From positions 496,001-560,000 of the forward strand of contig NZ_CP015079.1 of NCBI RefSeq assembly GCF_001653335.1: a stretch of 64,000 nt of DNA. Reading direction: 5' to 3'. Under the pieces are notes generated by a model, which worked only from the letters and a program-made list of their open reading frames with translations, was not told the DNA's origin and did no database searches. The stretch comes from Nocardioides dokdonensis FR1436. GTDB lineage: Bacteria; Actinomycetota; Actinomycetes; Propionibacteriales; Nocardioidaceae. Positions 32,412 through 41,873 of this stretch are shown here, piece by piece. The translations under genes and the position numbers were made by a program. Positions within the stretch are counted from its first letter, which is position 1; each line of letters begins with the position of its first letter.

Positions 32412-33353
32412 TCAGAGCAGCCCGACGTCCTTGAGGTACTCCTCGGCGACCCGCTCGGCGGGGGTGCCGTCGACGTCGACGGCCGAGTTGAGCTCGGCCA
32501 TCTTGTCGTTGTCGAGGTCGGAGAAGATCGCGTCGGCGATCTCGTCGTAGGTCTCGGCGTTGGCCTCGTAGATGTCGTTCTTCATGGTGAACGAGCTGTT
32601 GTAGACGATCATCACGCCGGGGTCGTCGACGAGCTCGAGGTTCAGAGCCGTGATGCGGCCGTCGGTGGTGAAGACCTCGCCGAAGTCGCAGTTGCCGTCG
32701 GAGGTCTCGGAGTAGATGAGGCCGGTGTCGAGGATCTGCGTCTGGCTGGCGGGCAGCTTGTAGCCGGTCGCCTCCTCGAAGAGGACCAGGCCGTCGGGGC
32801 GGTCGGGGAACTCGGTCTCCATGCACACCGTGGCGTCGGGCGTGGCCTCGAGGTAGTCGGCCATCGCCTGGAAGTCGAAGCCGCCCTCGGCCTCGGCGAG
32901 GTCGCCGTTGGCGGCGAAGCCGTAGGTGTCGTTGAAGGGCGAGAGACCGATCCACTTGATGTCGTTCTGCTTCAGGTCCGCCTCCGACGTGACGTCGTAG
33001 AGCTCCTGCGGGTCCTGGCTCGGGTCCTCGTTCTTGAGGTGCACCGTCCAGCCCGTGCCGTTGTACTCGGGGTAGACGTCGATGTTGTCGCTGACCAGGG
33101 CGTCGCGGTTGACCGAGGTGCCGCCGAGGTTGACCTTGTTCTCAACATCGGCCCCCGCGTTCTCCAGGGCCTGGGCGAACATCTCGCCGAGCAGGATGTT
33201 CTCGGTGAAGTCCTTCGACCCCACGGTGAGGGAGACGCCGGAGAGCGCGTCGCTCGAGTCGCCGCCGCTCCCGCTGTCGTCTCCACAGGCCGCGACGCTG
33301 AGGCTCAGGGCCACAGTGGCGGATACAGCCATCATCTTCTTGCCTAGACGCAT
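32412..33353 (-). CDS. Glycine-betaine/choline-type ABC substrate-binding lipoprotein
   Basis: A 313-residue exported lipoprotein. The signal peptide is basic (RLGKKMMAVSATVALSLSV) and ends in the lipobox VAAC, followed by a Gly/Ser/Asp linker. The mature part is of the OpuAC/OpuCC fold: SLTVGSKDFTENILLGEMFAQAL, SDNIDVYPEYNGTGW (the family usually has YTGT), SPFNDTYGFAANGDL, FQAMADYL. It delivers a quaternary amine or similar solute to the permeases. It is encoded convergently to the rest of its own transporter, so its amount can be set independently. The ATG at 33353 is chosen as the start of a proper lipoprotein signal. Confidence 0.87.
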   Translation of the reverse strand: MRLGKKMMAVSATVALSLSVAACGDDSGSGGDSSDALSGVSLTVGSKDFTENILLGEMFAQALENAGADVENKVNLGGTSVNRDALVSDNIDVYPEYNGTGWTVHLKNEDPSQDPQELYDVTSEADLKQNDIKWIGLSPFNDTYGFAANGDLAEAEGGFDFQAMADYLEATPDATVCMETEFPDRPDGLVLFEEATGYKLPASQTQILDTGLIYSETSDGNCDFGEVFTTDGRITALNLELVDDPGVMIVYNSSFTMKNDIYEANAETYDEIADAIFSDLDNDKMAELNSAVDVDGTPAERVAEEYLKDVGLL

Positions 33354-33554
33354 CGGTTCAACTTTCAGTCGCGTGGATTCGGAGCCCAGCCCCCAGCCAC
33401 ACAACGATCGTCAAGAAACCTGCCGGTGGTACGCAGCTGCCCGAGCACGCTGCAGGGGACCGTAGGCCTTTCGACCATAGACCGGTCCGGCCGCGGATGC
33501 CCCGTCGATCGGGCGGCAAAGGGGTAACGACTGGGTCTCGTTCTGCGGGCGGGC

Positions 33555-34793
33555 TCAGCGCCGCGCCGCTGCGAGGCGTCCCTTGAGCAGCGGTGCGACC
33601 GGGTGCGCGAGGGTCCCTGGGCTGGCCAGGCAGGCCTCCACGACCTCGGTGTCGTACGGCGCGAGCTCGCTGTAGCGCGCGACCGCGTCGGGGTCGGGGC
33701 GGGCCAGCAGCGACTCGCGGACCGAGACCGCGACGTACTCCCCCATCTCCTGCAGGGCCGGTGAGTCGGTGCCGGGGAGCAGGTCGCCGCCGTAGGCGTC
33801 GACGGCCGCCCCGACGAAGCCGCGGCGCAGCAGCGAGAGCACGTGGTCGACGTCGGTGTGCACCGGCATCTGCAGGCGGTAGGGCCGCGAGGAGAGCTGG
33901 CCGCCCAGGGCGTGGCGCAGGTGCGAGACCTCGGCCTTGAGCGTCGAGAACGTCACCGTCTGCTCGCCGTAGACCATGGCGTGCAGCTGGTCGAGGGAGA
34001 GGCCCTGCGGGTGCAGCGCCAGCAGCGCGAGGATCTCGGTCTGGCGTCGGCTCAGCAGCAGCCGCTGGCCGTCGAAGCGGGTCTCGGCCTGACCCAGCAG
34101 GGTCATCACCAGGCCGGGGTCGCCGGTCTCGTCGGCCGTCGCGCCGAGCGGGTGGGCGGTCGCCGGCAGGGCCTGCTCGATCAGCCGCGCCAGCACCCGC
34201 GCGGTGGCCAGCCCGATCGGGTGGGTGCGGTCCCAGGTCGTGGAGAGGTCGAGCACGCCGAGCTGCACCCCCGTGGCGGGGTCGCGCACCGGTGCCGCCC
34301 AGCAGACCCAGTCGTGCACGATCGAGGCGTAGTGCTCGGCGCTGAAGACCGTCGCGGGGGCGCCGTGGCGGTTGGCCAGGTCGAGCGCGTTGGTGCCGAC
34401 CGACTCGTCGTCCCAGCGCCCACCGGGCACGAAGTTGACCGCCTCGGCCTCGCGGCGCATCACCCGGCCGCCGTACGTCCACAGGACGCGGGTCTGCGGG
34501 TCCGTCACCGCCACCACCAGGTCGCCGTCCTCGGCGGTGCGGCGCAGGTCGCTCTCGACGCGCTCGACCGCGGTCTGCAGCGGCGAGTCGGACCAGAACG
34601 CGGCCGTCTCGGACTCGTCGGCCAGCGGCGCCTCCCGCACGTCGGGCGACACCGTCGCCCCCGACCGGGTCCAGCTGGTCAGGATCTCGGGGCGCACCCG
34701 GGCACGTGCGTCGTCGCCCTCCTCCACGAAGGACGTCCAGGCGCGGACCGCGTCGACCCGCCGGGAGTGCAGGTCGGAGCTGGCGGTGCCCAT
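33555..34793 (-). CDS. GAF-domain transcriptional regulator (AcoR N-terminal-like) with winged helix
   Basis: A 412-residue cytoplasmic protein. RPEILTSWTRSGATVSPDV and VNFVPGGRWDDESVGTNALDL match the GAF sensor half of AcoR-type activators. The sigma-54 AAA domain is absent. The segment from about 240 on reads SRRQTEILALLALHPQGLSLDQLHAMVYGEQTVTFSTLKAEVSHLRHAL, an OmpR/SARP-like winged helix. In Actinobacteria such proteins often sit next to alcohol, aldehyde or molybdenum hydroxylase genes. Its place among the cox genes suggests it controls them or the transporter. TAGGTT ends seven bases before its ATG. Confidence 0.75.
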   Translation of the reverse strand: MGTASSDLHSRRVDAVRAWTSFVEEGDDARARVRPEILTSWTRSGATVSPDVREAPLADESETAAFWSDSPLQTAVERVESDLRRTAEDGDLVVAVTDPQTRVLWTYGGRVMRREAEAVNFVPGGRWDDESVGTNALDLANRHGAPATVFSAEHYASIVHDWVCWAAPVRDPATGVQLGVLDLSTTWDRTHPIGLATARVLARLIEQALPATAHPLGATADETGDPGLVMTLLGQAETRFDGQRLLLSRRQTEILALLALHPQGLSLDQLHAMVYGEQTVTFSTLKAEVSHLRHALGGQLSSRPYRLQMPVHTDVDHVLSLLRRGFVGAAVDAYGGDLLPGTDSPALQEMGEYVAVSVRESLLARPDPDAVARYSELAPYDTEVVEACLASPGTLAHPVAPLLKGRLAAARR

Positions 34794-34800
34794 GCGAGGC

Positions 34801-34806
34801 AACCTA
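34801..34806 (-). promoter_or_regulatory. -10 element, leaderless GAF regulator gene
   Basis: Minus strand TAGGTT, then seven bases, then the ATG at 34793. Confidence 0.55.
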
Positions 34807-34851
34807 GCACCGCGGTGGTGACCTGGGTCACGCTGCCGAGGGGCCGCCGCC

Positions 34852-35994
34852 TCACTCCAGGTCGTGGGGGTGGCTGGCGTGGATGCGGCCGTCGGTGCCG
34901 GCGAGCCGCTCGCCGGTGCCGCCCCAGTGCAGGGCGATGATCTCGGCAGCGATGGAGATCGCGGTCTCCTCCGGGGTGCGGGCGCCGAGGTCGAGGCCGA
35001 TCGGGCTGGAGAACCGGGCCAGCTCGGCGTCGGTGACGCCCGCCGCACGCAGCCGCTCGAGCCGGTCGTCGTGGGTGCGGCGTGAGCCCATCGCACCGAC
35101 GTAGGCGACCTCGGGCAGGCGCAGCGCGACCTCGAGCAGCGGCACGTCGAACTTCGGGTCGTGGGTGAGCACCGCGAGCACCGTGCGCTGGTCGATGCGT
35201 CCCGCCTCCTGCTCCCCGGCCAGGTAGCGGTGCGGCCAGTCGACGACGACCTCGTCGGCGTCGGGGAAGCGGCTGGTGGTGGCGAAGACGGGCCGGGCGT
35301 CGCAGACCGTGACGTGGTAGCCCAGGAAGCTGCCGACGCGCGCGACCGCGGCGGCGAAGTCGATGGCGCCGAAGACCAGCATCCGGGGCTTGGGGGCGAA
35401 GGCCCACACGAAGACCCGCATGCCCTCCCCGCGCCGCTCGCCGTCGGGGCCGTAGCCCAGGGTCGCGCTGGTGCCGCTGGCCAGCAGCCCCAGCGCGTCG
35501 TCGTGCACGGCGTCGTCGGCACGCGGGGAGCCGATCGAGCCGGCGACGGGCTCCTCGTCGGGGCGCACGACGATCCGGCGCCCGCGCCAGGCCGGGTCCG
35601 GGTGGTCGATGACCGTCGCCAGCGCCACGGGCCGGCCCGCCTCGATGTCGGCGGCGAGCTCGCCGAGCTCGGGGAAGCTCTCGCGCGAGACCCGCTCGAC
35701 CCACACGTCGAGGATGCCGCCGCAGGTCAGGCCGACCGCGAAGGCGTCGTCGTCGGAGACGCCGTAGCGGTCCAGGACGGGGACGCCGCTGGCGACCACC
35801 TCCTGGGCCTGCTCGTAGACCGCGCCCTCGACGCAGCCGCCGGAGACGGAGCCGACCGCGGTGGCGTCGGGTCCCACCAGCATGGACGCCCCGGGCGGGC
35901 GGGGTGCGGAGCGGAAGGTCGCGACCACCGTGGCCACGCCGACCGTCTCACCGGCCTCCCACCACCTCATCAGCTCGGGCAGCACGTCACGCAC
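34852..35994 (-). CDS. coxF: XdhC/CoxF-family molybdenum cofactor chaperone
   Basis: A 380-residue protein. The N-terminal XdhC domain reads VATVVATFRSAPRPPGASMLVGPD, VGSVSGGCVEGAVYEQAQEV and VGLTCGGILDVWVE, with the conserved GGCVEG and CGG. A Rossmann-like C-terminal domain follows (MLVFGAIDFAAAVARVGSFLGYHVTVCDAR, VAYVGAMGSRRTHDDRLERL). XdhC proteins bind the sulfurated molybdenum cofactor and insert it into xanthine-oxidase-family enzymes, here most likely the CoxL at 26513. The start overlaps the end of coxE by eight bases, placing it third in a coxD-coxE-coxF operon. Confidence 0.88.
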   Translation of the reverse strand: MRDVLPELMRWWEAGETVGVATVVATFRSAPRPPGASMLVGPDATAVGSVSGGCVEGAVYEQAQEVVASGVPVLDRYGVSDDDAFAVGLTCGGILDVWVERVSRESFPELGELAADIEAGRPVALATVIDHPDPAWRGRRIVVRPDEEPVAGSIGSPRADDAVHDDALGLLASGTSATLGYGPDGERRGEGMRVFVWAFAPKPRMLVFGAIDFAAAVARVGSFLGYHVTVCDARPVFATTSRFPDADEVVVDWPHRYLAGEQEAGRIDQRTVLAVLTHDPKFDVPLLEVALRLPEVAYVGAMGSRRTHDDRLERLRAAGVTDAELARFSSPIGLDLGARTPEETAISIAAEIIALHWGGTGERLAGTDGRIHASHPHDLE

Positions 35995-37120
35995 GGGCGA
36001 TCACCTCGCAGAGCTCGGCATAGGTCGCCAGGGAGTGCCCGGCGAGGAAGTCGTCGACGTGCGGCAGCACTGCCAGCACGCCCTGCTGCACCGGCTCGTA
36101 GCCGGCCTTGCCACGGTGCGGGTTGACCCACACCACGCGGTGCGCCACCCGGTGCAGCCGCGCGACCTGCTCGGCCAGCAGCGAGGGATCCCCGCGCTCC
36201 CAGCCGTCGCTGACGATCACCACGACCGCGCCGCGGGCGGTCCCGCGGCGACCGAAGCGGTCGAGGAAGACGCCCAGCGACTCCCCCAACCGGGTGCCTC
36301 CTGACCAGTCCGGCACCGACTCGCCGGCCGCCACCAGGGCCCGGTCGGCGTCGCGCAGCGACAGCGACCGGGTCAGGTGCGTCAGCCGGGTGCCGATCGT
36401 GAACGTCTCGACCCGCGACCTCGGCAGCGCGTGGGTCATCCGGTGGGCCAGGCGCAGCAGCGCGTCGGCGTACCCGCTCATCGAGCCCGACACGTCGAGC
36501 AGCAACACCACGCGTCGCGGGCGCACCGAGCGGCGGCGCCGGACGATCTCGGCGGGCTCCCCCATCCGGCGCATGCTGGCGCGCACCGTGCGGGAGGCGT
36601 CGACGTCGCCGCGGCGCCACCGCTCGTGCCGGGAGGTGCGCCGCACCGGTGCCCGCACGCGCAGCGAGGCGAACATGCCCGCCAGTCGGGCCTTCTCGGC
36701 CGGGCTCAGGGCGGCGACGTCGCGGTGGCGCAGCACCTCGACCTCGGAGGCCATCGCCCGCACGACCTCGTCGTCGTCCTGCTCGCCGGCACCGGGGCCG
36801 GGGTCGTTCTCGGGCAGCAGCGCCGGGGCGGGGGCGCCCTCGGGCGCGGGCCGCGAGCGGGGCAGCTCGCCGCGGGGGTCGAACCACGCCGCGAAGACCT
36901 GGTCGAAGCGCTCGAGGTCGTCCGGCCCGGTGCAGAGCGTGGCCCGGCCCGCGGCCCGGACCGCGGCCACGTCGCCCAGACCGACGAGCGCGGTCGCGGT
37001 CAGGAAGGAGGCGCCCCGGTCGTGGGTGACCCCGACCCCGGCGGCGCGCAGGGCGTGGGTGAAGCCCAGCAGCACCTCGTCGGGGCCACGGGTCGCCGTG
37101 GCGGCAGCGCCGGCTGTCAC
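35987..37120 (-). CDS. coxE: CoxE-like VWA-domain protein
   Basis: A 377-residue protein. After a helical N-terminal region (DEVLLGFTHALRAAGVGVTHD), a conserved basic linker (RRGDVDASRTVRASMRRMGEP) leads into a von Willebrand A domain. Its metal-ion-dependent adhesion site is LLLDVSGSMSGYADALLRLAHRM, and VVVIVSDGWERGDP also belongs to the site. CoxE works with the AAA+ CoxD to mature the Mo-Cu/Mo-S active site of CO-dehydrogenase-type enzymes. The GTG start overlaps the coxD stop by four bases (GTGA). Confidence 0.88.
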   Translation of the reverse strand: MTAGAAATATRGPDEVLLGFTHALRAAGVGVTHDRGASFLTATALVGLGDVAAVRAAGRATLCTGPDDLERFDQVFAAWFDPRGELPRSRPAPEGAPAPALLPENDPGPGAGEQDDDEVVRAMASEVEVLRHRDVAALSPAEKARLAGMFASLRVRAPVRRTSRHERWRRGDVDASRTVRASMRRMGEPAEIVRRRRSVRPRRVVLLLDVSGSMSGYADALLRLAHRMTHALPRSRVETFTIGTRLTHLTRSLSLRDADRALVAAGESVPDWSGGTRLGESLGVFLDRFGRRGTARGAVVVIVSDGWERGDPSLLAEQVARLHRVAHRVVWVNPHRGKAGYEPVQQGVLAVLPHVDDFLAGHSLATYAELCEVIARA

Positions 37121-38010
37121 GGCGTCAGCATCCGGTCCAGGGCCTGCCGCACGCGGTCCGCGTCCTCGCGGTACTTCACCAGCGCCCCGACGGTGCGGGC
37201 CGCGGACCCCAGGTCGATCTCGGTGGCCCCCAGGTGGTGCAGGGCGCGGGCCCAGTCGAGGGTCTCGGCGACGCCGGGCAGCTTCTGCAGGGGCCCGGCG
37301 ACGGAGCCGGTGCGCAGCTGCTGGACCACGGTGACGACCTGGCGGGCCAGGGTCTCGGAGACCTCGGGCGCCCGGGTGCGCACCACCTCGACCTCGCGCT
37401 CGAGGCCCGGGTGGTCGATCCAGTGGTAGAGGCAGCGGCGCTTGAGGGCGTCGTGCAGCTCGCGGGTGCGGTTGGAGGTCAGCACCACGATCGGCGGGGT
37501 CGCGGCGCGCACGGTGCCGAGCTCGGGGATCGACACCTGGTAGGTCGAGAGCACCTCGAGGAGGAACGCCTCGAACTCGTCGTCGGCGCGGTCGACCTCG
37601 TCGACCAGCAGCACCACGGGGGCCTGCTGGAGCGCGGCCAGCACGGGGCGGGCGAGCAGGAACCGCTCGTCGTACAGGCTCTTCTCGGCGCCCTCGACGT
37701 CGATGTCGGCGCCGGCGGCCTCGAGGGCGCGCAGGTGCAGGACCTGGCGCGGGAAGTCCCAGTCGTAGAGGGCCTGGGTGGCGTCGATCCCCTCGTAGCA
37801 CTGCAGGCGCACCAGCGGCAGGTCGAGCGAGGCCGCCAGCGCCTCGGCCAGCGCGGTCTTGCCGGTGCCGGGCTCGCCCTCGAGGAGCAGGGGGCGCTGC
37901 ATGCGCAGCGCGAGGAAGACCACGGTGGCCAGGTCGTCGTCGCACAGGTAGCCGGTCTCGCGCAGGCGCGCTGCGACCGCTCGGGCGTCGGGCACGTCGG
38001 GGAGCTCCAT
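37117..38010 (-). CDS. coxD: CoxD/MoxR-type AAA+ ATPase
   Basis: A 297-residue ATPase. Walker A is LLLEGEPGTGKTALAEAL, followed by the MoxR hallmark LVRLQCYEGIDATQALYDWDFPRQ. Walker B is VVLLVDEVDRADDEFEAFLLE, sensor 1 is PIVVLTSNRTRELHDALKRRCLYHWIDHP, and a helical lid follows. With CoxE it forms a chaperone pair that activates the molybdenum enzyme. It is the first gene of the coxDEF operon. TAGCCT ends six bases before its ATG. Confidence 0.9.
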   Translation of the reverse strand: MELPDVPDARAVAARLRETGYLCDDDLATVVFLALRMQRPLLLEGEPGTGKTALAEALAASLDLPLVRLQCYEGIDATQALYDWDFPRQVLHLRALEAAGADIDVEGAEKSLYDERFLLARPVLAALQQAPVVLLVDEVDRADDEFEAFLLEVLSTYQVSIPELGTVRAATPPIVVLTSNRTRELHDALKRRCLYHWIDHPGLEREVEVVRTRAPEVSETLARQVVTVVQQLRTGSVAGPLQKLPGVAETLDWARALHHLGATEIDLGSAARTVGALVKYREDADRVRQALDRMLTP

Positions 38011-38016
38011 GGAGCC

Positions 38017-38022
38017 AGGCTA
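38017..38022 (-). promoter_or_regulatory. -10 element, leaderless coxDEF operon
   Basis: Minus strand TAGCCT, then six bases, then the ATG at 38010. Confidence 0.55.
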
Positions 38023-38079
38023 GCCAGGAGGTCGTGGGCTCCTGGCCGGGGGCGGCACGGGCGGGCGGATACTGGGACG

Positions 38080-38337
38080 GTGGACGTCGACGAGACCGGC
38101 CGGGCGCTGGAGCAGAGCATCCTCGACCTGCTGGCCGCCCGCGCCCCCACCAGCACCATCTGCCCCTCCGAGGCCGCGCGGTCGGTGGGCAGCGAGGACG
38201 GCTGGCGGAACCTGATGGAGCCGGCCCGGCGCGCGGCCCGGCGGCTGGTGGCGGCCGGTGAGGTGGAGGTCCTGCAGGGCGGTCGGGTGGTGGACCCGGC
38301 CACCGCGACGGGCCCGATCCGGATCCGCCGGACCTGA
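38080..38337 (+). CDS. DUF3253 small protein
   Basis: An 85-residue protein. GRALEQSILDLLAARAPTSTICPSEAARSVG followed by WRNLMEPARRAARRLVAAGEVEVLQGGRVVDP is the whole DUF3253 pattern, a compact winged-helix-like fold of unknown role, possibly DNA-binding. The GTG start has GATACT six bases upstream, a weak -10. It is the only plus-strand gene inside the cox accessory block and sits between coxD and the mocA-like gene. Confidence 0.75.
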   Translation: MDVDETGRALEQSILDLLAARAPTSTICPSEAARSVGSEDGWRNLMEPARRAARRLVAAGEVEVLQGGRVVDPATATGPIRIRRT

Positions 38338-38346
38338 CCCGGGCAC

Positions 38347-38919
38347 TCAGCGCGGGGTGTCGACGTCGTGGCCGGTGGCCAGGTCGCCGCACTCGACCAG
38401 CCGCACCTCGCGGGTGGCGAGGTAGTCCCGGGCGCCCTGGTCGCCCACGGCGGAGGCGACCACGCCCGCCCAGTGCTCCCGGCCCAGCAGCACGGGGTGC
38501 CCCGGCACGCCGGCGTACGCCGCTCGCGCGAGGCTCGCCGGCCCGTCGCCGGCCGCGACCAGGCGGCGCACGACCTCGGGCACCAGGTCGGGCAGGTCGA
38601 CCAGCGTCACGAGCACCGCGGGTGCTGCGGTGTCCCCCAGTGCGGTCAGCCCGGCGCCCAGCGAGGCGCCCATGCCCTCGGACCACCGCTCGGCGAGCAC
38701 GACCTGGACCTCGACCTCGACCTCGAGCTCGTCGTCGAGGAGACGGCCGGCCTCCGCGGCCGCGGCGCCCAGCACCACGGTCACGGGGTCGCAGCCGCCG
38801 TCGACCAGCAGCCGCACGGCGCGGGTCAGCCACGGGCCGCGGGGGTCGGTGACCAGCGCCTTGGGGGTGCCCATGCGGCGACCGGCACCGGCGGCGAGGA
38901 GGAGCCCGGCGGTCTGCAC
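38347..38919 (-). CDS. MobA/MocA-like nucleotidyltransferase (molybdenum cofactor)
   Basis: A 190-residue nucleotidyltransferase. The start AGLLLAAGAGRRMGTPKALV is the signature of the MobA/MocA/GlmU fold, and VLVTLVDLPDLVPEVVRRLV carries the metal-binding aspartate with the conserved DLP. PGHPVLLGREHW and DQGARDYLATREVRLVECGD complete the MocA pattern. MocA adds CMP to molybdopterin, giving the MCD form that CO-dehydrogenase-family enzymes use, which fits the location. A short Glu-Val repeat (DDELEVEVEVQVV) lies mid-chain. The GTG at 38919 is the first sensible start. Confidence 0.82.
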   Translation of the reverse strand: MQTAGLLLAAGAGRRMGTPKALVTDPRGPWLTRAVRLLVDGGCDPVTVVLGAAAAEAGRLLDDELEVEVEVQVVLAERWSEGMGASLGAGLTALGDTAAPAVLVTLVDLPDLVPEVVRRLVAAGDGPASLARAAYAGVPGHPVLLGREHWAGVVASAVGDQGARDYLATREVRLVECGDLATGHDVDTPR

Positions 38920-38966
38920 GGGACCACTGTGCCGCACGCGGCCGCGCGGCTCAGCAGGGACGCACC

Positions 38967-39536
38967 TCAGCGGTGGAAGGCCTCGGCGTAGAGCTCGGCG
39001 AGCTCCGGCTCCGCGGGGCCGCTCAGGCCACAGCCGACGACCCGGCCGTCGGCGGCCGCGACCAGGTAGCGCGACCCCTCCTCCAGCTCGACGCTGCCCA
39101 GCAGCGCCCGGTCGCTCTCGGTGGGTGCCACGACCTCGACCCGGTCGGTGGCCCGCCCGGCGAAGAACTCCTCGGGGTCGAGCACGGCCACGCCGTCCTC
39201 GACGCCCACGACGGTGCCCTCGAGGGCGAGCGGCTGCTCGGCCAGCGCCTCGGCGGTGGGCAGCATGCAGCGCCCGGTCTCCTCGGCCGTCTCGAGTCGC
39301 GTCACCGAGGGCTGGTCGTCAGCGTCCTCGTCGCCCTCCTGCGAGGCGACCCCGGTCTCGTCGGCCAGCGGCACCTCGGCGTCGTCGCCGCCGAGCAGCG
39401 CGATCGCGCTGACCACGAGGATGACCACGACGGCCAGCGCAGCCACCAGCCACGTGAGCGGGCCGCGACCCGACGTGCGCACGGGGCCGTCGGGGCCGTC
39501 GGGGTGGCTGGGCTGGTTGACCTGGGTCTCGTCCAC
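38967..39536 (-). CDS. Single-pass membrane protein, unknown
   Basis: A 189-residue protein I do not recognise. About 30 polar residues (HPDGPDGPVRTSGRG) precede one membrane segment, LTWLVAALAVVVILVVSAIALLGG. An acidic linker (SQEGDEDADDQP) leads to an outside domain of about 110 residues. Two cysteines there (TGRCMLPTAEAL and VVGCGLSG) could form a disulfide; between them are beta-like stretches (LEGTVVGVEDGVAVLDPEEFF, SRYLVAAADGRV). It lies 47 bases from the mocA-like gene on the same strand, but nothing in it points to molybdenum. Confidence 0.6.
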   Translation of the reverse strand: MDETQVNQPSHPDGPDGPVRTSGRGPLTWLVAALAVVVILVVSAIALLGGDDAEVPLADETGVASQEGDEDADDQPSVTRLETAEETGRCMLPTAEALAEQPLALEGTVVGVEDGVAVLDPEEFFAGRATDRVEVVAPTESDRALLGSVELEEGSRYLVAAADGRVVGCGLSGPAEPELAELYAEAFHR

Positions 39537-39647
39537 GCGCCCAGCCTGCCGCACTCACCCCCGCACGAAACCTCCGGACCACCCTGGGACGTCGTACGGA
39601 CAGGACGTCCGTCGGTGCCGGACGCATGACGTCCCGGGTGGGCGACG

Positions 39648-39683
39648 CAGCAGGGCCCCCGCCTGACGGCGAGGGCCCTGCTG
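39648..39683 (-). terminator. Hairpin terminator downstream of groEL
   Basis: CAGCAGGGCCC and GGGCCCTGCTG are perfect 11-bp arms. Inside is a second stem, CGCC-TGAC-GGCG. It lies 58 bases after the groEL stop on the minus strand. Confidence 0.65.
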
Positions 39684-39715
39684 GTGGAGCTGGTGGAGCT
39701 GGTGGTGCTGGTGGT
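39680..39715. repeat. Four tandem 9-bp units between groEL and its terminator
   Basis: GCTGGTGGA twice, then GCTGGTGGT twice, and a decaying fifth copy. It lies between the groEL stop and the hairpin, so it would be in the 3' UTR. It overlaps the last bases of the hairpin stem. Confidence 0.8.
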
Positions 39716-39740
39716 GCTGGGTGCTACGGGTGCGGACCGA

Positions 39741-41396
<1,656 letters not shown>

Positions 41397-41502
41397 TCAA
41401 GAGTTGTGGACCGGTTCGTTGCCCGCGACGGACGGCCAGGCCGAACCGGCGGACCCTTCCCGCCGACGCTGCTGACCTCAACTCCCCGGACCGGGGATGG
41501 CT

Positions 41503-41525
41503 GGCACTCTCATGACGAGACTGCC
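41503..41525. promoter_or_regulatory. Degenerate second CIRCE-like inverted repeat in the groEL leader
   Basis: GGCACTC, nine bases, GACTGCC. Spacing is as in CIRCE, but both arms deviate from consensus (GCACTC/GAGTGC). It lies just inside the predicted transcript. Confidence 0.35.
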
Positions 41526-41536
41526 AATGGCCATTC

Positions 41537-41563
41537 TTAGCACTCGACCATGGCGAGTGCAAA
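41537..41563. promoter_or_regulatory. CIRCE operator (HrcA) over the groEL promoter
   Basis: TTAGCACTC, nine bases, GAGTGCAAA; consensus TTAGCACTC-N9-GAGTGCTAA, one core mismatch. On the minus strand the same DNA reads -35 TTGCAC (41557-41562), 17 bases, -10 TAAGAA (41534-41539). HrcA binding would block the promoter directly. Confidence 0.88.
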
Positions 41564-41580
41564 CGCGTGAGCGCCCCGGC

Positions 41581-41856
41581 TCAGCCGCCCGCGACCGCCG
41601 GGATCACCGAGACCTGGACCCCGTCCGGGGTCGGGGTGGCCAGGTCCTCGAGGAAGCGAACGTCCTCGTTGCCGACGTAGACGTTGACGAAGCGACGCAG
41701 TGCACCGTTGTCATCGAGGATGCGGGCCCGGATGCCGGCGTGGTGCGCCTCGAGGTCGTCGAGGACCTCCGCCAGCGTCGTTCCGGAGGCCGGCACCTCG
41801 CTCGCGCCGCCGGTGTAGGTGCGCAGGATGGTGGGGATGCGGACGGACACGCTCAT
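41581..41856 (-). CDS. cysO: CysO-like sulfur carrier protein (MoaD/ThiS fold)
   Basis: A 91-residue ubiquitin-like protein ending in VSVIPAVAGG. The Gly-Gly tail is where such carriers are adenylated and converted to a thiocarboxylate that donates sulfur. The whole chain follows mycobacterial CysO: SVRIPTILRTYTGG, LAEVLDDLEAHHAGIRARI, RRFVNVYVGNEDVRFL. In M. tuberculosis CysO supplies sulfur to CysM for cysteine synthesis and the adduct is cleaved by Mec. Here the partner encoded 17 bases upstream is thrC, and no cysM or mec is present. Both should be controlled by the SAM riboswitch in front of thrC. Confidence 0.9.
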   Translation of the reverse strand: MSVSVRIPTILRTYTGGASEVPASGTTLAEVLDDLEAHHAGIRARILDDNGALRRFVNVYVGNEDVRFLEDLATPTPDGVQVSVIPAVAGG

Positions 41857-41873
41857 GGCTGCGACTCCTCGTC

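Noticed and set aside
39680..39715. Possible CRISPR-like array
   Set aside because: Units are 9 bp, directly adjacent, with no spacers and no cas genes in the window.
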